From Kocuria salsicia (GTDB taxonomy: Bacteria; Actinomycetota; Actinomycetes; Actinomycetales; Micrococcaceae), in contig NZ_VELE01000009.1 in assembly GCF_007681555.1 (NCBI RefSeq), positions 1 to 64,000 on the forward strand: a stretch of 64,000 nt of DNA, in the 5' to 3' direction. Below, piece by piece: positions 8,965 to 18,274 of this stretch. The notes beneath the pieces were generated by a model. It was not told the origin of the DNA. It worked only from the letters and a program-made list of their open reading frames with translations, and ran no database searches. The position numbers and the translations under genes are program-made. Positions within the stretch are counted from its first letter, which is position 1. Each line of letters starts with the position of its first letter.

Positions 8965-9606
8965 GTGCCCCAGCAGATTTCCGCCCCGCACGGTGGGCAG
9001 AGCCGCCCCGGCACCAGCGCGGCGGACGTGCGCCACGACCTGTGGGCGCCCGTGCTGCTGCGCGCCGTGGTTGCGCTGGTCTTCGCGGCGGTGACCGTGT
9101 TCTGGCAGCAGCCGTCCCTGACCACCGGCCGGTGGCTCATGGCGTTCTTCCTGGTGGGCACCGGGATCTCCGCAATCTTCCTGCAGGTGCGCCTGAACCG
9201 CCGGGAGGACGTGGACCTTGGGGCGAGCCGCAGCATCCCCCAGTCCTACGGCGTGCTCTACGTGCTCGGCGGAGCGCTCACCGCCGTGGTCGCCAACAGC
9301 GACTGGCTGCTCGTCCTGCTCTGCGCCGTGATCATGGGGCTGTGCGGCATTACAGAGCTCGTCCTGGGCATGCGCTTCCGCCGCGAGTTCCCCCTGGGGC
9401 GGGACTGGAGCCTGTGCGGCGTCGTGACCGTGTTCGCGGCCATGGGCATGGTGCTCGTGGAGAACCTGGGGACCAAGGCGGAGCTCGGGGTCGCGGGCGG
9501 CGCCGCTATCATCCTCGGCGTGAGCCAGCTGGTTGCCGCACTGAGCCTGCGCCACGATGCGCGGGCGGCGGACGGCACCGGCCGGGGCCCGGAGCGCGTG
9601 GCCTGA
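8965..9606 (+). CDS. HdeD/DUF308-like membrane protein
   Basis: A 213-residue integral membrane protein with about six hydrophobic segments (for example VLLRAVVALVFAAVTVF, YGVLYVLGGALTAVVA, WLLVLLCAVIMGLCGITELV, LGVAGGAAIILGVSQLVAAL). The repeated two-helix pattern with a short Arg-containing loop (GMRFRREF) resembles the HdeD/DUF308 family of unknown mechanism. The GTG start has AGGAG 10 bases upstream, and a TTAGACT -10-like element lies near 8924. No operon partner apart from the next small membrane protein in the same direction, 78 bases away. Confidence 0.7.
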   Translation: MPQQISAPHGGQSRPGTSAADVRHDLWAPVLLRAVVALVFAAVTVFWQQPSLTTGRWLMAFFLVGTGISAIFLQVRLNRREDVDLGASRSIPQSYGVLYVLGGALTAVVANSDWLLVLLCAVIMGLCGITELVLGMRFRREFPLGRDWSLCGVVTVFAAMGMVLVENLGTKAELGVAGGAAIILGVSQLVAALSLRHDARAADGTGRGPERVA

Positions 9607-9684
9607 CCGCGTAGACTGACATGTCGGGTTGATGGGCGTGACCCACCCCCGAACCACACCCAGAGCATCGCCAGGAGGAATCAC

Positions 9685-10113
9685 GTGGCCCAGCGCAGTG
9701 AGCACGACGGCCGGCGCAAAACCGACATCAAGGGGCCCCTGGTCATCTCCGTGGTCCTGGCGGTCGTGGCGTTCGTGGTCGTCTCCACGGTGGCCGCCGG
9801 TGGCACCGACAACGCCGCACGCGTGGGCCTCGGCCTGATCGCGGCGGGCATCGCGTTCATCGCCTCCGTGGTCGTGTGCGCCACCCTCATGCTGCTCGAG
9901 AAGCCCAACGCCGAGGAGCTGGGACAGGGCACCGGGGTGAACCGTTCCTCCGCCAGGATCTTCGCCGAGAGCCAGGCTCGGCGAGAGGCGGAGCGCGTCC
10001 GCACCGAGGCGACCGACGGGGCGGCCGAGGGGAAGACCTCCGGCGAGCCTGAGTTCGGCCAGCGCGTGCGCCCCGACACCACGGGCGAGGAACCGGGTTC
10101 GAGCGCCCGCTGA
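9685..10113 (+). CDS. Small two-helix membrane protein of unknown function
   Basis: A 142-residue protein with two hydrophobic helices (VISVVLAVVAFVVVSTVAAG at about 19-38 and GLIAAGIAFIASVVVCATLML at about 50-70). A polar, charged C-terminal tail of about 70 residues follows and is presumably cytoplasmic. The GTG start has AGGAGG about 7 bases upstream. A strong rho-independent terminator follows 60 bases after the stop, so it ends a short transcript with the preceding membrane-protein gene. Function not recognised. Confidence 0.65.
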   Translation: MAQRSEHDGRRKTDIKGPLVISVVLAVVAFVVVSTVAAGGTDNAARVGLGLIAAGIAFIASVVVCATLMLLEKPNAEELGQGTGVNRSSARIFAESQARREAERVRTEATDGAAEGKTSGEPEFGQRVRPDTTGEEPGSSAR

Positions 10114-10173
10114 CAGATCTTTGGTGCGCGGCCGTGGCGACGCCGCCACGACGCCGTCGCGTCCCGTGACGAA

Positions 10174-10209
10174 GGGCCCCGGAGAACCGTTCTGGTTCTC
10201 CGGGGCCCC
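10174..10209. terminator. Strong hairpin terminator between convergent genes
   Basis: A 15-base perfect stem (GGGCCCCGGAGAACC / GGTTCTCCGGGGCCC) with a 6-base loop lies between the rightward membrane-protein gene and leftward copA. Suitable for termination from both sides. Confidence 0.8.
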
Positions 10210-10303
10210 TCCCATGTGCCGGTGGGTTCAATCGGGTGCACCGGTTTCCTCGGCGTCCGTGGTCCCACTGGGGTCGCCCGGGGTGTCGTGCCGGGCCCCG
10301 TGC

Positions 10304-12808
10304 TCAGCGGGCGAAGCCCCGCAGCCGCAACGAGTTGAGGACCACGAACACTGAGCTGAAGGCCATGGCCGCACCCGCGACCATCGGGTTCAGCAGGCCC
10401 AGCGCAGCCACCGGAATGGCCACCGTGTTGTAGGCGAAGGCCCAGAACAGGTTGGACTTGATGGTGGCCAGCGTCCTGCGGGACAGCCTGATGGCCAGGG
10501 GGATCGCGGTCAGCTCGCTGCGCACCACGGTGATGTCCGCGGCCTGCATGGCGGCGTCCGTGCCGGAGCCCATGGCGATGCCCAGGTCTGCGCGGGTGAG
10601 CGCGGGGGCGTCGTTGACGCCGTCGCCCACCATGGCCACCACGCGGCCCTGCGACTGCAGCTTTTCCACGGCCTCGACCTTGCCGTCCGGGGTGACGTCC
10701 GCGACCACGTCCTGCGGGTCGATCCCCACGGCGGCGGCAACGGAGCGTGCCACCGCGGCGTTGTCACCGGTGAGCAGCATGGGGCGCAGACCCAGACGAC
10801 GCAGCTCGGCAATGGCCTCCGGCGCCTCCTCCTTGATCGTGTCCTGCAGGTCCACGAATCCGGCCAGCCGCCCGTCGACCGCCACGAGGATGGTGGTGGC
10901 GCCGTTCTGTCGGGCGCGGCTCAGGGCCGTGGCCTCCTCGGAGTCGAGCTTCACGCCGTTCTTCGCGAGCCACGACTCCCGCCCGACGACGACCGCCCGG
11001 GCGTTCATGCCGTCCGGGACGTATCCGCGCACCCCGCCGCCGGGGGCGGACTCGAAGCGGGTGACGTCGTAGCGGTGCGGGGTCGCCGCGGCGATGGCCT
11101 GGGCGATCGGGTGCTCCGAGTAGCGCTCCACGGCCGCCGCGAAGTCCAGGACCTGGTCCTTCGACCACGAGTTCAGCGGGGCTACCTCGCTCACGGCCAT
11201 GCTTCCGTGGGTCACCGTGCCGGTCTTGTCGAGCACCACGGTGTCCACGGAGCGGGTGTCCTCGAGAACTTCCGCGGAGGTGATGAGGATGCCCAGTTGG
11301 GCGCCGCGCCCGGTGCCCGTGAGCATGGCGGTGGGGGTCGCCAGGCCCAGGGCGCACGGGCAGGCGATCACCAGTACGGAGACGGCCGCGACGAACGCGC
11401 GGTTGAGGTCTCCGGTGACGACCAGCCACACCACCAGGGTCAGCAGGGCGACCCCCATGACTACGGGTACGAACACGGAAGAGATGCGATCCGCAAGCCG
11501 GGCCACGGGGGCCTTGGTCGCCTGGGCGCGGGCCACTGTGCGGCCCATCGAGGCGAGGACGGTGTCCGCACCAACGTGGGTGGCGCGGGCCAGGAGCCGT
11601 CCGGTGGTGTTGACGGTGGCGCCGGTCAGTTCGTCCCCGGGGCCCACCTCCACCGGGACGGATTCCCCGGTCAGCATGGAGGCGTCCACGGCGGACTCAC
11701 CCTCCACCACCACGGCATCCGTGGCGATCTTCTCCCCCGGGCGCACCAAGAAGGTGTCACCCACGGCGAGCTCGGACACGGGGACGGTGCGCTCGGTGCC
11801 GTCCTGGTCGACCACGGTCGCCTGCTGCGCGCCGAGGTCCAGCAGCGCCCTGAGCGCCTCGCCGGAACGGGACTTGGCGCGTGCCTCGAGCCAGCGGCCG
11901 AGTAGGAGGAAGGTGGTCACGAGTGCTGCGGATTCGAAGTACAGCTGGTGGCTGGACATGTCCATGGGCGTGCCCGGGTGGGCATGGGCGGTCATGCCGG
12001 GGTCCACCACCAGGTGCCACACCGAGAACAGGTAGGCCGCCGCCACGCCCAGGGACACGAGGGTGTCCATGGTGGTGGAGAGGTGGCGTGCGCCCACTGC
12101 GGTGGCCCGGTGGAACGGCCAGGCCGCCCATGTGACCACGGGCAGGGCGAGCAGCGCGGCCACCCAGCCCCAGTGCGGGAACTGCGCGCCGGGGACCATC
12201 GACATCACGAGCACCGGCACGGAGAACGCGGCGGCCACCCAGAACCGCTTCCGCAGGTCGGCCATCCGCCGCTGGGCGGGGGTGGTCTCGAGAGCGGGGT
12301 CGCGGTGCTCGTTCGCCTCGCGGTCGCCGGGGTCCTGGCGCGGTGCGGCGCCCGGGGACGGCGACGACGTCGTGCCCCGCGCGCCTGCCGCGCGGACACC
12401 GGGTGCCCCGCCGGAGTCTGACGACGAACCGGAGAGTCGCGCGGTCCTGGAACCGGCGGCGTCGGAACCCGAGTTGTCGGAACCCGCCGCGCCGGGGGAC
12501 GTCGCCTCGGCGCTCTCCCCGCGCGACGTCGTCGGCTGCCCGCCTCCAGTGATGGTGGCCTGGTAGCCGGCGCGCTTGACGGTGTCGAGGATCTGCTGGT
12601 CGCTGACATCCGCCGGCACCTGGACCGCGGCGGACTCGAGCGCAAGGTTGACCGCGGGCTGCACCCCCTCGATCTTGCGCAGCTTCCGCTCGATCCGGCC
12701 CACGCAGGACGCGCAGGTCATGCCGGTGATCTCCAGGTCCAGCTCGCGAAGGGGTCCGTGGACCTGGGGGTCCACGGTGGCTGTGCGGGAGGTGTCGGGG
12801 TCAGACAA
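10304..12808 (-). CDS. copA: Copper-exporting P1B-type ATPase
   Basis: An 834-residue heavy-metal P-type ATPase that pumps Cu(I) out of the cytoplasm. One N-terminal HMA domain has the metal site TCASC (Cys32, Cys35). The membrane site is CPC in [14 protein letters not shown]. The phosphorylated Asp is in DKTGT, the P1B-specific SEHPIAQAI motif is present, and [20 protein letters not shown] forms the hinge. A low-complexity Ser/Gly/Arg linker at about residues 85-165 separates the HMA from the first helix, longer than usual. The TTG start overlaps the end of copZ, implying coupled translation. It is the last gene of csoR-copZ-copA. Confidence 0.95.
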   Translation of the reverse strand: MSDPDTSRTATVDPQVHGPLRELDLEITGMTCASCVGRIERKLRKIEGVQPAVNLALESAAVQVPADVSDQQILDTVKRAGYQATITGGGQPTTSRGESAEATSPGAAGSDNSGSDAAGSRTARLSGSSSDSGGAPGVRAAGARGTTSSPSPGAAPRQDPGDREANEHRDPALETTPAQRRMADLRKRFWVAAAFSVPVLVMSMVPGAQFPHWGWVAALLALPVVTWAAWPFHRATAVGARHLSTTMDTLVSLGVAAAYLFSVWHLVVDPGMTAHAHPGTPMDMSSHQLYFESAALVTTFLLLGRWLEARAKSRSGEALRALLDLGAQQATVVDQDGTERTVPVSELAVGDTFLVRPGEKIATDAVVVEGESAVDASMLTGESVPVEVGPGDELTGATVNTTGRLLARATHVGADTVLASMGRTVARAQATKAPVARLADRISSVFVPVVMGVALLTLVVWLVVTGDLNRAFVAAVSVLVIACPCALGLATPTAMLTGTGRGAQLGILITSAEVLEDTRSVDTVVLDKTGTVTHGSMAVSEVAPLNSWSKDQVLDFAAAVERYSEHPIAQAIAAATPHRYDVTRFESAPGGGVRGYVPDGMNARAVVVGRESWLAKNGVKLDSEEATALSRARQNGATTILVAVDGRLAGFVDLQDTIKEEAPEAIAELRRLGLRPMLLTGDNAAVARSVAAAVGIDPQDVVADVTPDGKVEAVEKLQSQGRVVAMVGDGVNDAPALTRADLGIAMGSGTDAAMQAADITVVRSELTAIPLAIRLSRRTLATIKSNLFWAFAYNTVAIPVAALGLLNPMVAGAAMAFSSVFVVLNSLRLRGFAR

Positions 12809-13010
12809 CGCTGTACCCGGCTTCCGCCACGGCCTCGGTGACAGCCTGCAGGTCCAGGTCCCCGGTGCTCTCGATGGTCACGGGGGAGATCCCGCCGGAG
12901 TTCAGGTCCACGTCCACGGCGGTGACGCCGGGGACCTCGGCGAGTTCTTCCTTCACGGACGAGACGCAGTGCCCGCAGGTCATTCCGGAAACGTTCACGG
13001 TGGTGGTCAT
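12801..13010 (-). CDS. copZ: Copper chaperone, HMA domain
   Basis: A 69-residue single HMA-domain protein with the metal-binding GMTCGHC motif (Cys12 and Cys15). It delivers Cu(I) to CopA or buffers it in the cytoplasm. The fold pattern ([20 protein letters not shown], then [11 protein letters not shown]) and length are typical. It lies 66 bases downstream of csoR and overlaps copA by 8 bases, so it is part of the same copper-induced unit. An ATG with GGAGAACACC upstream supports the start. Confidence 0.93.
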   Translation of the reverse strand: MTTTVNVSGMTCGHCVSSVKEELAEVPGVTAVDVDLNSGGISPVTIESTGDLDLQAVTEAVAEAGYSVV

Positions 13011-13076
13011 GGTGTTCTCCTTGGTTCTCGAGGGTTCTCGGGGGGGGGGCTGACGGCCCCGTGTGGTCTGGGGCGC

Positions 13077-13394
13077 TCAGCTCTTGACCAGGCGTGCGAT
13101 GGCCGCGTTGGCCTCCGCGAGCTTGCTGTCCATCTCGGAGGTGTCCCCGGTGTCGTGTGCGTGCTCCACGGCGTGCTTGACGCAGTGGCCCAGGTGCTCC
13201 TCCATGAGCCCGAGACTCACGGACTTCAGGGCGGACTGGATGGCGGAGATCTGGGTGAGGACGTCGATGCAGTACGCGTCCTCCTCGACCATGCGCTGGA
13301 TGCCGCGCACCTGGCCCTCGATGCGCTTGAGGCGGCGGGCGTACGCGGTCTTGTCCTGGGTGTAGCCGGGGGACGGGGTCTCGGAAGCGCTCAT
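13077..13394 (-). CDS. csoR: Copper-sensing transcriptional repressor
   Basis: A 105-residue CsoR/RcnR-family repressor. The Cu(I) ligand triad Cys42-His67-Cys71 (AYCIDVL, EEHLGHC) is intact, with the typical KRIEGQVRGIQRMVEED helix. It represses the copper operon until Cu(I) binds. An operator-like pseudopalindrome lies 12 bases upstream of its start. A TATAAC hexamer is separated from the ATG by 8 bases with no Shine-Dalgarno, suggesting a leaderless message starting at or very near the ATG. Confidence 0.95.
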   Translation of the reverse strand: MSASETPSPGYTQDKTAYARRLKRIEGQVRGIQRMVEEDAYCIDVLTQISAIQSALKSVSLGLMEEHLGHCVKHAVEHAHDTGDTSEMDSKLAEANAAIARLVKS

Positions 13395-13402
13395 GCCTCG
13401 AA

Positions 13403-13422
13403 GTTATACCCTAGGGGGGTAT
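13403..13422 (-). promoter_or_regulatory. CsoR operator and -10 of the copper operon
   Basis: On the plus strand 13406-13422 reads ATACCCTAGGGGGGTAT, a G/C-tract pseudopalindrome with TAT ends like known CsoR sites (the Bacillus subtilis type is nearly the same). On the minus strand TATAAC (13408-13403) is a good -10 overlapping it, 8 bases before the csoR ATG. Bound CsoR would cover the promoter. The site is also the 3' end of the upstream tetR gene. Confidence 0.8.
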
Positions 13423-14030
13423 TGTCGCAATGTGGTGGTGGACATGTGCGGGTGCAGGACGGTGCGCATCGAGGCGCGCAGCAGGTCGGTCATCGCGGTC
13501 GTGCTGGCCGTGGCGGTGGCCGCGCGCGCCTGCCGCCCGAGCACGGTGGCGAGCCCACCGGCCACGAAGTAGGCGCGCGCCCGGCGCTCGGTGTCCAGGT
13601 CCTCGAGCGCGGTGCCGTAGGAGGCCAGGGAGATCCGTTCGGTGAGCCACTGCTCCACGATGGGCCGCACCCGTGAGGCCAGCTGCTGGTTGCTGATCAT
13701 CACCACGGGGCCGGTGCCGCGGGCGTGCACGAACGTCACCAGGCGCTCCAGGGGGTCGTGGCCGGGCGTGCCCTCGAACTCCTCGAGATCCTTCGCGGTG
13801 CGGGCGAGTTCCTGGCGCACGATGTCCGCGTACACGTCGTCGAGCCCGCAGTGGTGCTGGTAGAAGGTGCCGCGGGAGATCCCTGCCTGCTTGCACAGCT
13901 GGCTGATGGTGATGCTGCGGGCGTCGTGCGCCTCCAGCAGCTCCAGGCACGCTTCGCGGATCGTACTGCGCGTGTGGGTCACACGGATGTCCTGCGGGCG
14001 GTCCGGGTGGGGGTCGGCGGGGTCGTCCAT
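13404..14030 (-). CDS. TetR-family transcriptional regulator
   Basis: A 208-residue one-component regulator. The N-terminal helix-turn-helix is clear (SITISQLCKQAGISRGTFYQHH, about residues 39-60). The C-terminal ligand/dimerisation region is generic (TetR_C-like), so the effector is unknown. The frame is open much further upstream, but the ATG at 14030 places the start correctly relative to the HTH. The final codons (QYPPRV-stop) are written in the CsoR operator of the next operon. No obvious target operator was found near it. Confidence 0.8.
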   Translation of the reverse strand: MDDPADPHPDRPQDIRVTHTRSTIREACLELLEAHDARSITISQLCKQAGISRGTFYQHHCGLDDVYADIVRQELARTAKDLEEFEGTPGHDPLERLVTFVHARGTGPVVMISNQQLASRVRPIVEQWLTERISLASYGTALEDLDTERRARAYFVAGGLATVLGRQARAATATASTTAMTDLLRASMRTVLHPHMSTTTLRQYPPRV

Positions 14031-14608
14031 GACGTCCAGGGTACGGCGACGCCGCGGGCGCGCTCCGCGCGCCCGGCAGGTCTCAGGGCGGGCGGGGTCC
14101 TTGGGGGCTGTTGGGTGGCGGGCGTGAGGGTCTTTGGCGCGACCGCGGATTGCAGGGAGGTGCGCCGAACCAGGGCGGGATCCGGGCCGAAGGGTTCGTC
14201 GCGATGAGGAGGCGGCTGGAGCAGTGGAAGAGCGCGCCCCGATGATGCGCAGCACGATGCCAACCGTTGTCCGTTCCGCTTCTCACTTCCCTTCCGAGGA
14301 GCCGGAGGGGCTCGGTATGAAGCCCCCCCGTTACCGGGGGGGGCAACGGTGCCGATGTGCAGTGGGGGCCGCCCGGGCCGACGTCGAGGCTCCCGTGTTC
14401 TGGGAGGCCGGGCCTCTGCGCGCCTCGGTGCCATGGGGCTTCACGGTGCGGGCGGCGGCGTCATCCACTCGCAGATCCGGACGCGCGGTCGGCGGACCGG
14501 ATGGCTGGAGATCGTGGCGACCCAGGGCTTTCGTCCTGCCCGGTGTTGTCGGCGGGTGAAGCGCGCTAGTGTGACCCAAATCATAGCCTAGCCACATCAG
14601 GGAGTGAC
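14031..14608. other. 578-base intergenic region with a G/C-tract hairpin
   Basis: Divergent gap between tetR and the flavoprotein gene. It contains CCCCCCCG-TTA-CCGGGGGGG at 14323-14343, a hairpin able to act on either strand. A promoter-like GCTAGTGTGACCC lies near 14566, about 40 bases before the monooxygenase start. No convincing coding region is seen. Confidence 0.5.
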
Positions 14609-16459
14609 ATGACTCAGACCCACGACCGTGCAACCGATCCCGGCGAGAGCTCCGCAGTGAGTGACGACCCGCAGGCGGCCAGCAGCGCCGTCGAGACGTG
14701 GCTCGCCGCCTTCGACCGGGCACTCCGTGCGCCCGACGAGGACGCGTTGCGGGAACTCTTCGCCGAGGACTGCTACTGGCGTGACTTCGTGGCATTCACG
14801 TGGAACCTCAAGACGCTCGAAGGCATCGATGAGATCGCGGCGATGCTCCAGGCCCAGCTGCCGACGGTCGATCCGCACGATTGGCAGCTCGCCGAGCCCG
14901 CATCGGGCACGGCCGAGAACGCAGAGGCATGGCTCAACTTCATGACCGCCGCCGGGCGTGGCTGGGCTCACCTGAGGCTCGTGGACGGACGTTGCTGGAC
15001 ACTGCTGACCACCCTGCAGGAACTGACGGGGCACGAGGAGAAGAAGGGCCCCCGCCGTGAGCTCGGCGTCACCCACGAGATCACCCGGGGGCGCAAGACG
15101 TGGAAGGAGTCCCGGGCGGAGCGGGACGCCCGGCTCGGTTTCGATGAGCAGCCGTACGTGCTGATCATCGGCGGGGGTCAGGGTGGCATCGGGCTCGCCG
15201 CACGGCTGCGACGTCTCGGCGTGCCGACGATTGTCGTCGAGAAGAACGAGCGGGCGGGTGACTCGTGGCGCAAACGCTACAAGTCGCTGCACCTGCACGA
15301 CCCGGTCTGGTACGACCACATGCCCTACCTGCCCTTCCCCGACGACTGGCCGATCTTCCCGTCGAAGGACAAGATGGGGGACTGGCTCGAGCACTACGTG
15401 GACATCATGGAACTCGACTACTGGGCTGGCACACGGTGCCTGGGCGCGCAGTTCGACCAGGGCACGGGCACGTGGACCGTGCGGGTGGACCGCCGTGGCG
15501 AGGAGGTCGTCCTGCACCCCACCCAGCTCGTCTTCGCACTGGGTGTCTCCGGTTACCCGAACACCCCCCGTTTCGAAGGTGCCGATGACTTCGCCGGATG
15601 GCAGGGTCACTCCTCCGAGTTCACGGGTGGGGAAGAAGATCTCGAGGGCAGGCGAGCTGTGGTCATCGGGTCGAACAACTCGGCCCACGACATCGCGGCG
15701 ACCCTGTGGGAGAAGGGCGCCGAGGTCACGATGATCCAGCGTTCCTCCACGCACATCTCCCGCAGCGACTCCCTGCGGGAGCTGGCGCTGGGCGCGCTTT
15801 ACTCGGAGGAGGCCCTGGAGAACGGGGTGACCACGGAGAAGGCCGACATGCTCTTCGCCTCGTGGCCGTACCGGCTGCTGCCGGCTGCGCAGATTCCCGT
15901 GTACGAGCAGATGGCTGAGCGGGATGCGGACTTCTACCGTGCGCTCACCGATGCCGGTTTCGAGTTGGACTTCGGCGAGGACGGTTCAGGCCTGTTCTTG
16001 AAGTACCTGCGACGGGGATCCGGGTATTACATCGACGTGGGAGCATCGCAGCTGATCATCGACGGCCGGATCCAGCTGGAGCGCGGTCAGGTCACCAAGG
16101 TCGTGCCGGAGGGGGTGGTCATCGACGGCGACCGGCTGGTCCCCGTGGACCTGCTCGTCTATGCGACCGGGTACGGGTCGATGAATGCGTGGCTCGCGGA
16201 TCTCGTCTCGCCGGAGGTTGCCGACGCAGTGGGCAAGTGCTGGGGGTACGGCTCGGACACGACCCGCGACCCCGGTCCCTGGGAAGGGGAGCTGCGCAAC
16301 ATGTGGAAGCCCACAGCGGTGCCGCAGTTGTGGATTCACGGCGGCAATCTGCACCAGTCCCGCCACTACTCGAAGTACCTCGCGCTGCAGCTCAAGGCCC
16401 GGGAGCTGGGGATGGACACGCCCGTCTATCAGCTGCAGGAATCGCACCATGTGCGGTGA
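14609..16459 (+). CDS. Flavin-dependent monooxygenase with N-terminal NTF2/SnoaL-like domain
   Basis: A 616-residue NAD(P)/FAD-dependent oxidoreductase. Residues 1 to about 150 have a SnoaL/NTF2-like pattern (ETWLAAFDRALRAPDEDALRELF, CYWRDFVAF). The FAD-binding GGGQGGIG follows at about 180, the Baeyer-Villiger/FMO-type segment around YDHMPYLPFPDDWP, and a second nucleotide-binding motif VVIGSNNSAHDIA near 350 for NADPH. It should oxygenate a small organic substrate; which one is not evident. The ATG has GGGAGTG 7 bases upstream. It stands alone, not in an operon. The two-part architecture is known in soil actinobacteria and proteobacteria. Confidence 0.8.
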   Translation: MTQTHDRATDPGESSAVSDDPQAASSAVETWLAAFDRALRAPDEDALRELFAEDCYWRDFVAFTWNLKTLEGIDEIAAMLQAQLPTVDPHDWQLAEPASGTAENAEAWLNFMTAAGRGWAHLRLVDGRCWTLLTTLQELTGHEEKKGPRRELGVTHEITRGRKTWKESRAERDARLGFDEQPYVLIIGGGQGGIGLAARLRRLGVPTIVVEKNERAGDSWRKRYKSLHLHDPVWYDHMPYLPFPDDWPIFPSKDKMGDWLEHYVDIMELDYWAGTRCLGAQFDQGTGTWTVRVDRRGEEVVLHPTQLVFALGVSGYPNTPRFEGADDFAGWQGHSSEFTGGEEDLEGRRAVVIGSNNSAHDIAATLWEKGAEVTMIQRSSTHISRSDSLRELALGALYSEEALENGVTTEKADMLFASWPYRLLPAAQIPVYEQMAERDADFYRALTDAGFELDFGEDGSGLFLKYLRRGSGYYIDVGASQLIIDGRIQLERGQVTKVVPEGVVIDGDRLVPVDLLVYATGYGSMNAWLADLVSPEVADAVGKCWGYGSDTTRDPGPWEGELRNMWKPTAVPQLWIHGGNLHQSRHYSKYLALQLKARELGMDTPVYQLQESHHVR

Positions 16460-16498
16460 CCGCGAGAGAAGGGTCGAAGGGCGGCTCCCGCCGCCCCG

Positions 16499-16867
16499 TC
16501 AGGCGGCGGTCTCGGGTGCCGGGGTGAAGGCGGGTGCTGCATCCGTGTAGTCCAGCGTCACCCGGGCGAACGGGGCGCCGATGATGACTTCCAGCCCCGG
16601 GATGAGTTCGTAGCGGATCTCGTCCTTGATCCGCTGGTTCTTCAGGGCGGGAGTGAAGACCAGCGTGACCGTGAGCTCGGGAGCCAGAGGGCTGCCCGTG
16701 ATGCTGAACTGCGCGGAGGCCACGGAGGGGTAGATCTGGATGCCCCTCGTGGCGGCGCGGGCCACGGCGTCGAGCGGCACGCCTGGTACGCGGGCGGGAA
16801 CGGGAGAAGAGGGCTCGGCTGCGGTCGTCCCGAGGGGGCTCGACGTCGGTTCATGAGGGGGCAGCAC
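16499..16867 (-). CDS. Hypothetical protein, possible AmaP/Asp23-associated type
   Basis: A 122-residue product if translation starts at the GTG at 16867, which has GGAGGGGAGG about 7 bases upstream; the frame is open further but without a good site. After a Pro/Ser-rich N-terminus, residues from about 40 read as a compact alpha-beta domain (AVARAATRGIQIYPSVASAQFSITG, then ELTVTLVFTPAL and GAPFARVTLDY). The strand pattern recalls the C-terminal domain of alkaline-shock membrane-anchor-like proteins, but that is only a resemblance. It ends close to the convergent monooxygenase gene. Function unknown. Confidence 0.5.
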   Translation of the reverse strand: MLPPHEPTSSPLGTTAAEPSSPVPARVPGVPLDAVARAATRGIQIYPSVASAQFSITGSPLAPELTVTLVFTPALKNQRIKDEIRYELIPGLEVIIGAPFARVTLDYTDAAPAFTPAPETAA

Positions 16868-17060
16868 GGCAGCCCCTCCCCTCCACCTGTAAACCGCCTG
16901 GCGGGGCGGTGGCAGGTTAGTGTGACTTCCACCCAAGCGGGTGGTCTACCGGAGTGTATGCGCACGACATGAACTTCCCGCACCAGGACGCGCCGTGGAG
17001 CGCCTGCATGACGTCTGGTTGCTCGGTGCGAGGTTCTCTGCCTTGCTAGAGTCTCCCACC

Positions 17061-17747
17061 ATGTCGGTCGCAAAGCTCTCGGTGAGCCACCAGAACTACC
17101 TGAGGGCCATCTGGAACCTGGGGGAGTGGTCCGCGGAGCCCATCAGCACATCGGCGCTGGCCGCGAAGGTCGGTCTGCGGCTGTCCACCGTCTCGGATGC
17201 GCTCAAGAAGCTCACGGAGCAGGGTCTCGTGGCGCACAGCCCGTACGGCGCCATCGAGCTCACCGAGCAGGGCCGGGCGCTCGCGGTGGAGATGGTGCGC
17301 AGGCACCGGCTGATCGAGACGTTCCTGGTGGAGATGCTCGGCTACCGCTGGGACCAGGTGCACGACGAGGCGGAGCACCTGGAGCACGCCGTCTCGGACT
17401 TCATGATCGACCGCCTGGACGACCTCCTGCGGCACCCCTCGCGCGACCCGCACGGCGATCCGATCCCCGCCAAGGACGGCACCATCACCCCTCCCGACGC
17501 CGTCTCCCTCACCACCGTCCCGGACGGTTCCCGCGTGCGCGTGGAACGGATCTCGGACCGGGACTCGGGACTGCTGCGCTTCTTCGCCGAGCAGGGCATC
17601 GGCGTGGGGGTCCCCCTGGACATCCGCTCCGGCGGCCCCTACTCGGGTTCGGTCCAGGCCGTACTGGACGACGGCGCTCGCAGCGTCCCCCTCGGGCAGA
17701 CCGCCACCGACGCGGTCTGGGTCTCGCTGGGCGAGGTCGGTTCCTGA
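17061..17747 (+). CDS. DtxR-family metal-dependent regulator (MntR/IdeR-like)
   Basis: A 228-residue metalloregulator. The N-terminal winged helix (NYLRAIWNLGEWSAEPISTSALAAKVG...) is followed by the metal-binding/dimerisation domain (RHRLIETFLVEMLGYRWDQVHDEAEHLEHAVSD). A C-terminal SH3/FeoA-like domain starts at about residue 150. It should bind DNA when Mn(II) or Fe(II) is loaded. The Mn-type ABC importer 1.3 kb away has a palindrome that is the obvious target. The start at ATG 17061 gives the canonical N-terminus; TAGAGT at 17047-17052 ends 8 bases before it and there is no Shine-Dalgarno, so the mRNA is probably leaderless. Confidence 0.85.
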   Translation: MSVAKLSVSHQNYLRAIWNLGEWSAEPISTSALAAKVGLRLSTVSDALKKLTEQGLVAHSPYGAIELTEQGRALAVEMVRRHRLIETFLVEMLGYRWDQVHDEAEHLEHAVSDFMIDRLDDLLRHPSRDPHGDPIPAKDGTITPPDAVSLTTVPDGSRVRVERISDRDSGLLRFFAEQGIGVGVPLDIRSGGPYSGSVQAVLDDGARSVPLGQTATDAVWVSLGEVGS

Positions 17748-17861
17748 CAGGACCGGGGCCGTCGAGGCGAGCCCGGCAAGCCCAACGACAGAGAGAGGGG
17801 TGCGAGGGCGGAGACTTTCTGTCCCCTGGCCCTCGGGCGCCACCCTGCGCCAGGCCGCGGG

Positions 17862-18215
17862 TCAGAGGATGCAGAACTCGTTGCCCTCGGGGTCCGCCAT
17901 GACGGCCCAGCCCAGGTCGTGGCGGCGGTCGTCGACCATGACTGCCCCCAGTCGAAGTGCCCGCGCGACCTCCTCCTCCTGGGAGGCTCCCTGGGGAATG
18001 AGGTCCATGTGGGCCCGGTTCTTCACCTTCTTGGCGTCCGGGACCCGGAAGAAGAGCACGATGTAGCCGTCGGGGGTCACCAGGTAGCACTCGTCGGAGC
18101 CCGGGTGGTAGCAGTCGGGTTCGTGGATCGCCCAGTTCGTGAGCTCGCGCCAGAACTCGGCGACGGCGTGCGGGTCGATGGCGTCCCAGGTGGTGTGCGA
18201 CAGGCGGAGCGACAT
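17862..18215 (-). CDS. VOC-family (glyoxalase/bleomycin-resistance-like) protein
   Basis: A 117-residue single-module vicinal-oxygen-chelate protein (LSHTTWDAIDPHAVAEFWREL... DPEGNEFCIL). The pairing of an early His and a terminal PEGNEFC motif is typical of the glyoxalase-like/dioxygenase_6 subgroup. Substrate is unknown; members bind or modify small toxic molecules. The ATG at 18215 with GAAAAGAGG upstream is preferred. It is divergent from a CGNR regulator gene across 126 bases that contain an inverted repeat and a good TTGACT -35, so the pair probably forms a regulated unit. Confidence 0.75.
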   Translation of the reverse strand: MSLRLSHTTWDAIDPHAVAEFWRELTNWAIHEPDCYHPGSDECYLVTPDGYIVLFFRVPDAKKVKNRAHMDLIPQGASQEEEVARALRLGAVMVDDRRHDLGWAVMADPEGNEFCIL

Positions 18216-18274
18216 GAGGGGCCTCTTTTCTCGAGTGGTCGGCCGGTGCGTGGCTCTCACGGGTGAAATTGATG

